64,000 nt of DNA from Serendipita indica DSM 11827 (lineage: Eukaryota; Basidiomycota; Agaricomycetes; Sebacinales; Serendipitaceae): the NCBI GenBank assembly GCA_910890315.1, contig CAJVGD010000025.1, forward strand, positions 124,001-188,000, in the 5' to 3' direction. Shown piece by piece: positions 43,555-55,413 of this stretch (its first letter is position 1; every line of letters starts with the position of its first letter). The position numbers and the translations under genes are program-made. The notes beneath the pieces are model-generated. The model was given only the letters and a program-made list of their open reading frames with translations, ran no database searches and was not told the origin of the DNA.

Positions 43555-45460
43555 CTAATGTCCAGAGAGTGATCCAGTTTGCCTGTCTATACATCGTGGA
43601 GTCATGTCAATTGCGTCGACATTCGTCTCAAACCATTCGATGCCCCAAGGCCACGTGGGGACATAGCAGAACAACTGCCAATTATTCAGAAGAGCAATGA
43701 ATATTCGAGCCTGTTTTACACACCTCATCTGGACATGCTGGTCTACAGACATGCCATATTGGCCAATCCAACCACTCCATCAACCGATACACATTGCCGT
43801 ACCATGAATCCAACAAGTCTTGTTGCTTGGTTCCTGGAAGCTCGAGAGCCAGCATTGCATCGAACCAGATTTCTGTTAATGTCGAGCATATTCTCCAGAG
43901 TACGCCTGCTATCGCGTGCTTGAGCATCCTTTCAGAGCGCACAAGGTCTGTCTCGTGTATTCCCTTTAGTAGTGTGGAGGCGCACCGGTCTCGAATTGGC
44001 ACGACCCACGATGCATTTCGCTCCCCTCCCTGCGATGGTGGCGGCACATCGCCGACGCGAATGTATGGGGTCAACATGACCAGAACTTGTTCTCTCGCAC
44101 GTTTTGTTCTCAGTGGCAACGAGATATCGCCATTGGAAAGTGAGAGTAAAAGTCGGAGTTGATAAAGTCGCTCGGCATATCGGTCGGTAACCGCACGCAA
44201 GAACGCACTCCAATCCATGGGAGAAGACGCAGGTTCCAATCTTCTCAAGTCTTCCTCCAGAAGGCTTTTTGCAAGCTGCTGATCCCCGTTCGATATTTCC
44301 GTCAGTCGATGATGGTTTCGTGAGGGTTGACCTCGACGCGACTCGACGAGGCTTTTTAAGGATGGATCATAGAAGGAAATCATCCTCGTGTAGTCAAGTT
44401 TGACTTGCGACTCTCCTGGGTAGAAATTGTTCCAGAATGCGGCTTGGAGGGCTTCCATCTCCGTTGATTGGACTGAGCGTAACGGGCCGTGCCATCCCGG
44501 TGGAACAGGCTGGTCTGGTGGATAGATTGGCGGTAAGCTGGGTAGATTGTGCGGTGAAGCTGCCACTGTCGCCAAATGTATATCCCGACTGTGGCCATAC
44601 CCTTCCCGGAGCGCATGCCGTATGCGTTGGCGCTTCACCAAAACCAAAGGTCCTCTATCCGTAAGGTTGTTTGGAGTGTGTGTAGAACCAAGAATGTGGT
44701 CTGCCGTCACAAGATCAAGGTGGGCGAAGTCGCAGAGCATTACCTCGCTAACATGCTCAGTCTAGGTTACCAATGTCAGCACAGACTCACAATCCTGGCT
44801 CCATCCTGTAGTATGTTAGTCATCGCCGGAGACAATAAGGGACATACCGGACTATGGCATCAATCCCAAATGTTTTACCCCACTCACAAAACCACATAAT
44901 TCTCTCCGGCTCTTCCCAGACTTTTTCTGGTCGAACTCGTCCATACATTAATACATCTTGGGAGTCGAGATGCCCGAGAATCGAGTTCGAGGCGCTAGAA
45001 CCATCGAAATATAAAATGTTCAAGTCATTCTTGGTTACAAACGTCAACATCCCTGGTCCAAGTTAGTCAAAGTTCTCAAGTTTCATATACGTACAGCTCT
45101 CTCCGCCATGGCACATCAGGTAAGAGTGCTCGAAGTTGAATGCGAGCCATTCCAGACGAGAGGGGATAGAACTGTCTTCTCTGCCATGATATCTGTTAAA
45201 TTAGTCAGTGGAAATTGTAGAAACTTGCAGACTCCATACAGAATAGTACCCGACGGTATATGACCTTTGATCACTGTGTGACCATTCCGAAACAGCGTAT
45301 TTGGCCATTGTTGAAGTAGAGAAGCTACGCTCGTAAAGATGAGATTGTCTGTTGCTTCATTGGTCGAGATATTTGGGTGGTTGAGGGGTATTTGCGAGTG
45401 TCTCGTCATGCCACGGACCACAGAAAGCAGTGACAGAGTGACATATAGTGTTATAATCAT
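43555..45460 (-). CDS. Secreted orphan family, tandem copy 2
   Basis: Six exons (45460-45240, 45192-45095, 45052-44848, 44805-44791, 44747-43724, 43674-43555), 560 residues. It is the closest relative of copy 1: the N-terminal block NEATDNLIFTSVASLLQQWP is identical and most of the remainder aligns without gaps. Shared landmarks are HGREDSSIPS, GRVRPEKVWEEPERI, MEPGFEVMLCDF, the LDYTRMISFYDP segment and the C-terminal FCYVPTWPWGIEWFETNVDAID. The high similarity between copies 1 and 2, in introns and intergenic DNA as well, indicates a recent duplication or gene conversion. A start 16 codons upstream (45508) is possible, but ATG 45460 places the signal peptide at the N-terminus. Confidence 0.8.
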
Positions 45461-45580
45461 CTTTGTCGATAAATTAGCGTCGAGGGTACACAAAGGACGA
45501 TAAAGCAAGGTCCATGTGCTTCTTCACAACACTTTGGATGCAATTTCGAGGAAGTGATAGTTATAATGTTGATATAAGTT

Positions 45581-47460
45581 CTAATTACTCAAGTTTCCGT
45601 TGAACCTATTGACACATCTGGGACTCATATTAATTGCGTCGGGGTCGGATGCACCCCAAGGAACCCCCCAAGGCCAAGTAGGTATGTAGCAGAACGTCTA
45701 ACATGGGTATAAGAGAAGAAATAGGGCATAGGGAGAACGTACGTGCTCGGAGCAGGCAGGGTGGCAAGTATCCCAAATGGGCCAAGCTAGCCACTTGACC
45801 AGCTCTTCTACATGCTCCAACCAATACGTCAGGAACTTCCGCGCCTGTCGTTCTGTTATAACCGTGACGAAGAGTGCGTCGACCCAAATTGTCGTCAAGG
45901 TCGAGCAGATCCTGTCCAAGACACCATGCGTCGCACGCTTCAAGAGCCTTTCCGATCTTGTCAACGAAGAATCTTCGATACCAGCAAGCAAGGCGCTCTC
46001 GCAGTGTCTGCGGATCGGAATTGTCCACGATATATTCCGAGACGCTTCCTCGTAGTTGTCCGTTTCCGGAAGGACACCAAAGATTGTATACGGCATCAAC
46101 ATCACCATGATCCGCTGTCGAATCCTCAATGCGAGTTCTGTCGCATTTCGTTCCGACTGAACGTCTGCTTGGAGGGAGACCTGTAAGAGACGCAGCCTCT
46201 CCCCATATCTATCCACTACTGTGCGTAGTATCGCGCTCCAATCGACTCCAGACGAGGGCTCCATATCCTCTCTCGTCAAATCATCCCGGAGCTGCGACAT
46301 GGCCTTTTCATAGTCCTCTTTCGAAATATCCGTCAAGCGATGCCGGTCCCTCGCCTGTCCTTCTCTAGACTGAACAAGACTCGTAAACGTTGGATCGTAA
46401 AAGGAGATGAAGCGCGTATAGTCGAGGTGTACGCGCGCTTCACCTGGGTAGAAATTATTCCATCCGGCTGCAAGGACAGCTTCGACGGCGACGGAACGTT
46501 TATCTCGTAGTGGGCCATGCCAGTGAGGCGGGATGGGCTGAGGATATCTATGGTGGGGAGCACCAGGCGGTAGGTCTGGCTCGCTCCCATTCATCTTGTG
46601 CATGTCCCGCCGTTCGACCAATAAATCCGATGACGGTTGGGAGACTGGACTGGTGATATGTCCCGTGTTTTCGGGGGCCATGATATGCAAAGCAGACACA
46701 AGCTTGACCTTCTTGGTAAAGTCACAGAGCATCACTTCGCTGAGACAAATCAGAACCAAGTCCAACGACTAAGGAGTCAACGTACAACCCAGGTTCCATA
46801 CTGCACTAAACTCAGCATCATCAAACCTAAATACAGACCGCACTCACCGAATAATCGCATCGACACCCATAGGCGCGCCCCACTCACAGAGAAGTCGGAT
46901 CCTCTCAACCTCTGCCCAAACCTTATCTGGGCGAACCTTGCCATAAATAATCAAATCCTGTGCGTCCTGGTGTCCCATGACAGAATTCGACGCGCTCGAG
47001 CCGTCAAAGTAGATAACCTTGAGCCGCTCCTGGACCGCGAGCGTCAACATCCCTATCAACGTTTCATCTAGTCCGTTTACGCATCGACGGGGACGAACAG
47101 CATTCAGGCGGCGGGCACAAGATATACGAATGCTCGACGTTTGTCGCCGTCCATTCTGGCGTCAAGGGTAGATTCTTATTTCCTCTTGCGTGGTATCTTC
47201 GCCTCTTCAGTCTATATTTCACACATGGCAAGCGCAACGTACAGGATCGTTCCAACGGGTATCGAGCCCTGGATAATCGTATGCCCATTCCTCCAACGTG
47301 TATTCGGCCATTGCTGAAGTAGCGATGCAATACTCGTAAAGACCAGATTATCCGTCGCGTCGCGGGTGGTATACTCTGCTTGCGAAAGCGCAGCCTGGGG
47401 CCCCGCAAATGTTCTCAAAAGCAATAAAAGCACCGTCGAGATTACGATGAATATTCTCAT
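45581..47460 (-). CDS. Secreted orphan family, tandem copy 3
   Basis: Six exons (47460-47243, 47196-47099, 47052-46848, 46800-46786, 46739-45743, 45697-45581), 549 residues. It is the most divergent of the three. It has a signal peptide rich in Leu and Val, then TDNLVFTSIASLLQQWPNT, RNGHTIIQGSIPVGTILYH, EWTATNVEHSYILC, IYFDGSSASNSVMGHQDAQD, MEPGFEVMLCDFTKK and a C-terminal TFCYIPTWPWGVPWGASDPDAI. Exon borders and the 15-nt micro-exon are conserved, which fixes the splice sites that would otherwise be ambiguous. For example, the donor at 47098 was chosen by alignment to copies 1 and 2. Likely the ancestral copy from which the other two were derived. Confidence 0.78.
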
Positions 47461-47753
47461 CGTTAGGTCTATCGAGGCAGGCGACAAGCTCGCTAAGCAT
47501 GGCTGCGGAACGAGATTCAAGCGGGGGCTTTGAGGCTATTTATTCCAACAGTGAATAACATAAGACAGGAGATTATTGCACAGAGGGTTGTAAAGCCAGA
47601 ACAAACCCGAATCTTGTCACCTGTAAAGAGTGAACAGTATGTGTTGGGACAGTAGTATCGCAAAGAGAGTGTGAGTATGTACGTTGGATTCCAAAAAAAA
47701 AATATGCACGAGAGGGAGAGAGAGAAATTGGTGACAAGACAGGAAAAAGATCA
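47461..47753. other. Intergenic region 47461-47753
   Basis: Promoter of orphan-family copy 3 (minus strand) and 3' flank of the 7-TM gene (also minus). It includes an A9 run and a GAGAG-rich stretch near 47695-47730. Confidence 0.4.
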
Positions 47754-50751
47754 TCATGTTGTCCGTGGTTGCTCCAACATTTCAATCGACGAGCCATGAT
47801 GCGATTGAGGAGGCGACGGCGTCCCCTCTGGCGTAAGCGCACCAGCACGCGTGGGCACCGCGACAACAGGAACAGACTCGGTCGTAATCGCACCTCTACG
47901 GACACCTCCTCCGGGGAGAGTGCCCGCCAGCCCGTTTCCGATCCTGCTAAATCCAACAGTGGTCGTTATTCCACCACTGGCTTTGGCTGTTGGAGATGTC
48001 GGACTAGGGTTGAGAGAGGGCTGAAGGTACCGCTGTCGTTCGCGTTCGTTGGGTTCCGCAATAGCTGCGGGTGGTGGGAGCGAAACGTCGCTCAGTCTTC
48101 TGCCGAGGCTATACCCTGGATCAAAAGGAGATGACATCGGACCGATTGACCGCCTCCTCTCGCCATCATAGCTGGCAGGCGGATTGCTTCCGGTGCCTAC
48201 ATATGTGAACGGGCTTTCCGTCCAGGGGCTAGCCGTCATCGGCTTCTGCAGCGGCAATCCACGTCGGTAAATCGAGTCGTTGTCGAGCATCAGCTCTTCG
48301 ACACCCAAAGGTCCCTCGCCGCTCTTGCGTTGTTCGTATCCAAAGCCAGCAATGTCCTCAAAATCCGCAAACGGATTCTCCGACTCGAGCTCCCTAAGCT
48401 TCCGCCTCTCCTTTTCCTCATCCCATGCACGCAGTCCCTCGCGTCTTCGAAGGCTCGCATTGTCTTCAAAGAGACTCTGGGTGTATCCATGGCGCACCCG
48501 GGTGTCGCTCGTGGCATGGTCCCACGAAGAACGACGAGCAAGCTTTCGCCGCTTCGATTCGGCAGGGTCGCCAGGCAGGGGTGCAAAGATTGAAGATTCG
48601 GTCCGAGCCGCGAGAGCCAGGGCATCCCGTCGTCGTCGGGCAAGCGCCGTCACAAACTCACTAGGGGACCCATAGGCCGTCGGGGACTGCAGGATCGCAT
48701 CACGTTCGTGTCTCCGAACAACTCGGGAAAAGGAGCGCATGACGAGGAGCGAGATGGCGGCCCCTACAAAACGTTTGAAATGGTCGGTTGTGCATAGCGA
48801 CGGGCCGAGATCATCACAATCAAAACATTGGTTCGAAAAGCAAAATCATAATCAGAAAACCCCATCATTAGGCTAAACAGATTACTCACAGTTGGCACCG
48901 AGCCAGACAGACGGTCCAAACACGACGTCGTTTTGCTTTGCTCGAAAGATGGCGAGTCCAGCAGACAGCATGCAAGAAAGCATGATGATAAACGTGTAGA
49001 TCATCTAAACCCAAATATGAGACGATGAAATCAACAAATTCGCCACTCACCTCATCCTTGATGACTGCTCGAAGCTGAAAGACGGTCGGAAGCTTCTTCG
49101 AGTCCCATTCATTCTCCTTTGGAGCCTCCTCTTGACCTTCCTTTCTCGGCAGTGGCTGGAGTGGATCAATCTTTGAGCTCCTATCCGTCATACCAGCGAC
49201 AGATGGAGCAAAAAGAATGCTCTTCACACTCGTGGTTCTCGCACTTGGCGCAATCTCCGAGTTTCTAGCTCCCCTCCTCGATGGATCCAGTGTACCACGC
49301 CGCTCATCCTCCACCGTGCTCATTCGCGACTTTTCGCTCAACACATGGGACGGTCGAGAAGTATGCTGCGGGCGTGGCGGTTGTGATATCGGGTATTCAG
49401 TCGGTATCGATGGCTTGCGGTTATATGCCGCTTGCTGTTGTGGAAAGCCAGGCCCCGACGCAAGGTCCATGCTCGTCGTAAGCCTCATGACCGAATTTCG
49501 TAGCCGCTTGACGAGCGAATCGTCCGAAGTACGCACGGGTGCTGCGCGCACCGAACCCGTGTCCGAGGGAGGGGCTCGGGGCACATAGTCCCACCAGCCA
49601 CGTTGACGTGTGGCTGCAAATGTGTTGGGGTTGCCGACTGGATCGTGGACGTCCTCGTCTCGTATGGTCGGTGGTTTCTCGGAAATGGCAATGGAGAGAC
49701 GGCCTTGTGCGGCAGGATAGAGCGATGATTTCCACACGGCGTAGAGAACTGGCAAGGAACCAGGGTCAGTTCTGTATCGCATGCAAGAGAGAGAGAAACG
49801 TACAACATAGACCAAGGAAAAGAGTCTCGACGACGGTGAGTATGAGGGCAATCGGCATGAACTTGAGCTTTCCATCTGTACTGCAGCTTCCTGAGGAAGA
49901 ATGGCGGAACGTCAGAAGACACGTCGGATAAGAGTGTGGCTATGAGTGCGGATCGGACGAAAGTTTGTATTGGGTGTGATAGGTGGATTCGTGGCACAGT
50001 AGTACTCACCACTGATCCGGCGCGGCGAATCTATGCCCCGAATATCGAAAGCGAACAGAACAAAGACGGCGCTCTGGAGGACCCAAACGACGACGAGGAT
50101 GAATTTGGATTTGCTGAGGCACCGATAGGCCTTGAGACCCAGGATTCCCGATATCTATGGGGGAGGAGGGGGAGGTTTAGTACACTGAAACGGCTACCCC
50201 TGAATTTAAAACGCACCAATATCGCATAAGATGCTTCGGTCGCAATGACGGCGACTGTGTTGACGCTGTGAGACATTAGCGTGCCATTCAAGGGTCGGGG
50301 GGACATAGGGGTAAACGTACATGGTGCAATTGACATTGCTGAGAAAAAAGGGGGAGAGGAGGGCGAAAAAGCAAACGGGAAGGAGGAGCTGGCTGGCCAA
50401 CAGGAGATAAAAGAGCGTCTTGTCTTTGACTTTACCCCTGCGAATAAACGAGACACAGGTCCAAACGTTGATTGCCCCGAGGGTGAGAAGGGCGCCAATG
50501 CCAAAGAGACGTGAGTTGGCCGAATAGAGGTCTGCTTTGTAGACGGAAGTGAGGAGCGAGCCGTCCTCGAGGGTCGTATAGGCCGGTCGGTACGAGATGA
50601 GGGGACTAGGGAGAGGGGAAGGGAACTGGGAGATTCTGATGTTGCGTTCGAGTGGAAATATTATAGCAGGAGAATCCTCATCACTTGCTATCGTGGCCGC
50701 GCCGAGTGCCCTGGCCACTGGCGACGGCAGCAGCGTCGGTTGGGACGCCAT
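47754..50751 (-). CDS. Seven-transmembrane protein with long cytoplasmic tail
   Basis: Seven exons (50751-50321, 50265-50217, 50154-50010, 49890-49804, 49748-49051, 49004-48890, 48763-47754), 844 residues. Hydrophobic segments: LFGIGALLTLGAINVWTCV, LFYLLLASQLLLPVCFFALL, VNTVAVIATEASYAILI, FILVVVWVLQSAVFVLFAF, MPIALILTVVETLFLGLCF, then, after a 230-residue hydrophilic loop, MIYTFIIMLSCMLSAGLAIF and WLGANWAAISLLVM. That is seven spans with a long Ser/Arg-rich tail of about 330 residues. Spacing recalls fungal receptor-like proteins, but I see no signature of a named GPCR class, and the large loop before span 6 is odd. It could be a sensor or a scaffold. The gene is divergent from adenylate kinase 6 with 362 bp between starts. 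Confidence 0.68.
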
Positions 50752-51113
50752 TGGACGCGCTGCTGGCTCGAGCTACGTGGCGGGGAGTACAGAGATGAGC
50801 CCGTAATAATATTATAAAGTGTGTGTGAGGGCTGTAGAAGCCGCTACCAACGGTGTGCGGTCGCCGTGTCCACGGGAAAGAAATAAAGAAAGAGCGGTAT
50901 AAAACGATTGGAGACGGTATTTCCGCAAATAATGAGGAAACCCAGCGGCGACAGCGACGCTGGGGAGAGCGCGGTCGGGTCCAAGAAGTAGTAGTAGGGG
51001 GACCCATTTGATGGGTGATCGAGGACTTTGGTCGCCGCCAGCAACCGAGTGACGAGTAGCCACACGTGGCTAGACGGCAGCAGATCTAGAATTAGTAGAC
51101 TTTGACTTTTGGA
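50752..51113. promoter_or_regulatory. Divergent promoter, 7-TM gene / AK6
   Basis: 362 bp between divergent starts. It contains an AATAATATTATAAAG run at about 50806 near the 7-TM gene side. No additional coding potential was seen. Confidence 0.4.
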
Positions 51114-51899
51114 ATGGACTCGACCGACGACGATCAGCCAGCTCAGCGGACAGCACCAGTGATTGTGATCACGGGCACGCCTGGAACGGGAAAGTCTACA
51201 ACGGCAGCTTTACTCGTCGAATCATCTCCAATTCCATTGAAACACATCAACGTGGGTGACCTCGTGCGGTTACACGGTCTCCACGAAGGATTTGACGACG
51301 AGTGGCAGTCGTACATTGTCGACGATGACAAGGTATGCCTTTTTTTTTATTACTAGTATCTAATTATCTAATACATGCTAGGTCCTTGATGAACTCGAAC
51401 CACTCGTTGCTGATGGTGGCGTCGTGCTCGACTGGCACACTTGCGGAATCTTTCCAGAACGATGGGTCGACCTTGTCATTGTGCTTCGATGCGATCATAC
51501 TCTGCTGTGGGAACGTCTCGAGAAGCGGTACGTCTCGCATGCAACTCTGCATTCTTCTGACATCTCCTCGGCAGAAACTATCCGCTCAAAAAGATTCAGG
51601 AAAACAACGAGGCAGAGATTCTCCAGACGGTCCTCGACGAGGCCAGGGAATCCTATGCAGACGAGATTGTCATCGAGCTCAATAGCGACACGGTGCAAGA
51701 GATGGAGAGCAACGTCGCAAGAATAGTCCAGTGGATAGAAAACTGGAAAAAGACAACGCTTGCCCATAATCGTGAAACCGCATCTACTAGCTGTCGACAG
51801 GCTCCATCTAATCCTGCAGCCCTTTCCGAGTCGGAGGTAAGACTAGTCCCAAAACTAAGCGCACCTAAAACGGATCTGTCCAACTCCCGGCGAGATTGA
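51114..51899 (+). CDS. FAP7: Adenylate kinase 6 (Fap7/hCINAP-like)
   Basis: Three exons (51114-51332, 51382-51527, 51575-51899), 229 residues. The P-loop GTPGTGKST lies near residues 21-29. The AMP-site block HINVGDLVRLHGLHEGFD, the VLDWHTCGIFPERWVDLVIVLR segment and RNYPLKKIQENNEAEI with LNSDTVQEMESN are all typical. Fap7 is a nuclear ATPase/adenylate kinase needed for late maturation of the small ribosomal subunit. The last 50 residues (after ENWKKTT) are a low-complexity extension longer than in yeast. Two other ribosome-related genes occur in the window (Efl1, Rrp40), but they are not clustered with it. Confidence 0.92.
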
Positions 51900-52313
51900 G
51901 AGGGCGGTGGGTTCAGATCCGGGGTATCCCCCCTCTTTCAACCGGGCGCCCTCGGACCCCGTGGTTTCTCACGCTATTTCCCAGTTCATTTTCCAACCAT
52001 AGATTGCCGCCAAAACATCACGGTCCGCTCTTGCCTGTTGATCCACTCGTAACCATTGCGCCGAGTAAGGGCTCCGTGGATCGGTATAGTGTTTCACTTG
52101 ATGATAGTCTTGTGTATTGGACTACTGTCCATATAACCCACAGCGTATTCTCTGTTACTCGTTGACCAGATGAAGCGTTAGACTCTTTTGAGAAGAGCCA
52201 CCATTCTCAACTGTACACATGTATGAAATATTCAACAACTCGCGTTGTAGTCATGGCCCAAAAGCGGAACAGTGTTTGCGCCAAACACAGCACGCGCGTT
52301 CCCTCTGACCATC
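51900..52313. other. Intergenic region 51900-52313
   Basis: 3' flank of AK6 and promoter of RPT5. It contains a GGGTTCAGATCC run that superficially resembles a tRNA T arm, without further tRNA structure. Confidence 0.4.
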
Positions 52314-53931
52314 ATGGCCTCGTCCCAGCCCCCACAGCAGCCACCGACAGGCGACAACGAGAAGAATGTTCCTTCCACCTCTACTTCTTCCACGGCGCAG
52401 CCAACAGATGCGGAAAAGATGGACGTGACGCCAGATCCACCAGCAGAAACTTGGAGCGACCTCCCCGAAGAACTGTTGACCGCCTCGGCAGAAGAGATTG
52501 TCTCGAGAAGAAGATTGATAGAGAATGATATTAGGGTACAGTTTGGACGACATCTGCGTGTTCCTTTGCTGACTACCGATCAAGGTCATGCGCTCCGAGA
52601 CGATGAGATTGCAGCACGAACAAGATGTCATGCGAGAAAAGATTCGGGAGAATGGTGACAAGATTAAACAGAACAAGGTCCTCCCGTATCTGGTCAGCAA
52701 CGTCGTCGAGGTACGAACAGTGGCATTGTCAACTACAGCTCGTTTTAAACAACGGTACAGATTCTTGATATGGATCCAGAAGCAGAAGATGGCGCTACAA
52801 AGGATAGTGATTCGTCCCGCAAGGGGAAATGCGCCGTCATCAAGACGTCTACTCGCCAGGTAAGTCGAAAAGGTTTGTCGGGTCACGTTCTCATTCTTGT
52901 AGACCATCTTCCTTCCAATCATTGGACTTGTTCCTCATGAACAGCTCAAACCGGGCGACCTCATCGGTGTGAACAAGGATTCATATCTCATTCTCGACAC
53001 CCTTCCAGCAGAATACGACTCTCGTGTCAAGGCAATGGAGGTGGATGAACGCCCCACCGAGACCTATACGGATATTGGTGGGCTAGAAAAGCAAATCGAA
53101 GAGCTCATGGAGGCCATTGTCTGGCCAATGACCCAAGGAGATCGCTTCAAGACGCTGGGCATCCGACCTCCAAAGGGTGTCCTCATGTACGGTCCTCCAG
53201 GAACCGGCAAGACGCTCCTTGCACGAGCTTGTGCTGCTCAGACCAGCGCGTGCTACCTCAAACTCGCTGGTCCCTCTCTCGTCCAAATGTTTATCGGCGA
53301 CGGTGCCAAACTCGTGCGAGACGCATTCAATCTTGCAAAGGAAAAGGCACCCGCCATCATCTTTATCGATGAGTTGGACGCCGTGGGTACAAAGCGCTTT
53401 GATTCTGACAAGAGTGGAGACCGAGAGGTTCAACGGACAATGCTCGAGTTGCTCAATCAGCTCGACGGATTCAGCAGCGACGAGCGAATCAAGGTCCGTT
53501 GCCAGCCATATTACCACTCCAATCGCTAACGCTCCCTAGGTCATTGCAGCAACCAATCGTATCGACATTTTGGACCCGGCTCTGCTTCGCTCAGGGCGTC
53601 TGGATCGAAAGATTGAATTCCCATTACCGACCGAGGAGGGACGTGCGCAGATTTTGCGTATCCATAGCCGCAAGATGCGCGTCGCGGCTGGTGTCAACTT
53701 TGAGGAGCTTGCACGGAGCACAGACGAGTTTAACGGTGCCCAGCTCAAGGCGGTCTGTGTGGAAGCCGGCATGATTGCGTTGCGTGAAGGTGCATCAGAG
53801 CTCAACCATGAGCATTTCCATAGTGGTATCGCCGAGGGTACGCTCTTCCTCTACACGCACCCCTCCTTTTTACTAATGCGGTTGGTCTAGTACAAAGCAA
53901 GAAGAAGAATGACCTCATGTATTTTGCCTAG
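52314..53931 (+). CDS. RPT5: 26S proteasome regulatory ATPase Rpt5 (PSMC3)
   Basis: Six exons (52314-52535, 52585-52710, 52761-52859, 52903-53493, 53540-53837, 53891-53931), 458 residues. Order of parts: disordered N-terminus, coiled coil ([15 protein letters not shown]), OB domain ([17 protein letters not shown]), then the AAA+ domain with Walker A GPPGTGKT, pore loop [16 protein letters not shown], Walker [12 protein letters not shown], sensor-1 [24 protein letters not shown] and the C-terminal helical domain. Rpt5 is one of six ATPases of the 19S base, unfolding substrates and opening the 20S gate. The HbYX-type tail reads MYFA here instead of the usual YYA or FYA, so the gate-contacting Tyr is Phe. 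Length is slightly above the family average, due to the N-terminus. Confidence 0.95.
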
Positions 53932-54046
53932 TCTATGTTCTGCTATTCGAGGTTCCCTTTTTCATTTGTGTGGCTATTCTTAATCATGCATGACGTCTAT
54001 TGAAAGCCAACGTTGAACCTTCGTCGCTTCACCTAGCGCTTTCTCT

Positions 54047-55375
54047 ATGTCCCCCAAAGACCCTTTTCATCTCAATCTAGGCCATAATGTCCGTGCTCAT
54101 TCGACGTCGGGGGCACTAGGCATCTTCCTGCCGACGCACGCTACGCTCGTGCACGCTCATCCATCAATAAATGACCTCGGCTGGACATCCCGCGCGCATA
54201 GAAAGAGAAGATATCGAAATCTTCGCTTTGACGGGACGGATGAACCCGAAACGGCCCTCAAGGCCCTCGCGAGGTTTGGAAAGCTAGAATGGAGAGAGCT
54301 CAGTTGGTGGGTTGCAGTCGTACGTACGCAACTACACGCCCTTTCATACCGTTACTAAGTCTACGGCAGCTGTTCACGTTTGGAAGTATCGTTTGGGTGA
54401 TTAATGGCTTTATTGTCTTCCTCCCGCAAATCAATTCGGAAAAGTATGGACAAAACGAAGTTGGGGGAGGGTGGACGGCGTGGCTAGGGGCCACCATTTT
54501 CGAATTCGGCGCTGTGACGGCGTTACTCGAAGCCATGAACCGGTATGCGCCGCTTTTCCAATCTTAGAACGAATCTGATGAACTTCAGAGAAGAAGACAT
54601 TGCATTTGGAACCACGTCTTCACATGAAGACGAACGACCCCTGCAAGAACCGAGTCCTCATTTGGAGCCGCGCAAGAAGACGAAAAGGTTTAGGCTCATT
54701 CCTTCTGATCCTAAACTCTGGCTCGAGATTGGTTTCTGGGCCAATTTTGTACAAATATGGGCTGCGACCATCTTTTGGATATCTGGGTGCGTCGACGGGT
54801 TCTACTGAAAAGCATACTTAGATCACACAGTTGGACAGGGATTCCCCAAGTCTTCGAATCTATCCAACGGCGACCTCGACTGGAGGATGGAGTGTATTGG
54901 ACGCCTCAAGTCATCGGTGGCTCCGGATTCGTAATCGCATCGTACGTGCTTGCTATTCGTTCTTCTCAGCTAACCATTTGTAGCCTCTTATTCATGTTAG
55001 AAAACCAGAAAAGATGGTGGCGACCGGCTCCACTCTCACTCGGTTGGCACGTCGGCCGTACGTATGTACCCATCATCCATTTGTACATTCCTCAATCTCT
55101 CATCAGTCTGGAATCTCGTTGGAGCAGTTGGCTTCACCCTGTGTGGCATCTTTGGATACTCGCGGTTCATCCCTGCTGACGGGAGCAGCAACTGGGCCAC
55201 GTACCAGAGCGCGTGCTCGACCTTTTGGGGAGGTTGGGCTTTCTTGGTTGGGAGTATTGTGCAATGGTGGGAAGCCGTCCAACCACCGCGGCCCCAAAAG
55301 AACAAACCCACAGATGTCGAAGCAGGTTCAAACGGTCAGCGCGAACAAGGAATAGAGGAAAAGTCCCGTTCGTAG
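54047..55375 (+). CDS. Multi-pass fungal membrane protein
   Basis: Six exons (54047-54319, 54370-54542, 54589-54786, 54831-54941, 54985-55058, 55107-55375), 365 residues. About six membrane spans: LFTFGSIVWVINGFIVFLP, AWLGATIFEFGAVTALLEAMN, GFWANFVQIWAATIFWISG, VIGGSGFVIASLLFML, LVGAVGFTLCGIFGYS and CSTFWGGWAFLVGSIVQWWEAV. The N-terminal 90 residues are cytosolic-like and include HPSINDLGW and RFDGTDEPETAL. Homologs of this layout are widespread in fungi as uncharacterised integral membrane proteins. I cannot name a function. All phases agree. The last exon ends in a Lys/Glu/Arg-rich tail. Confidence 0.7.
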
Positions 55376-55413
55376 CTAGGTACTATACAGGATCCCTGTT
55401 AAATTGTGCTCGT

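Noticed and set aside
47053-47080. 28-nt intron in orphan-family copy 3 using the nearest GTAAAC donor
   Set aside because: Copies 1 and 2 show the exon ends earlier; the aligned GTTCGT donor gives a normal 46-nt intron and the conserved Cys-Trp-Met junction.
51900-51950. GGGTTCAGATCC as a tRNA T arm
   Set aside because: Consensus GTTCRANNC is not met and no cloverleaf can be folded around it.
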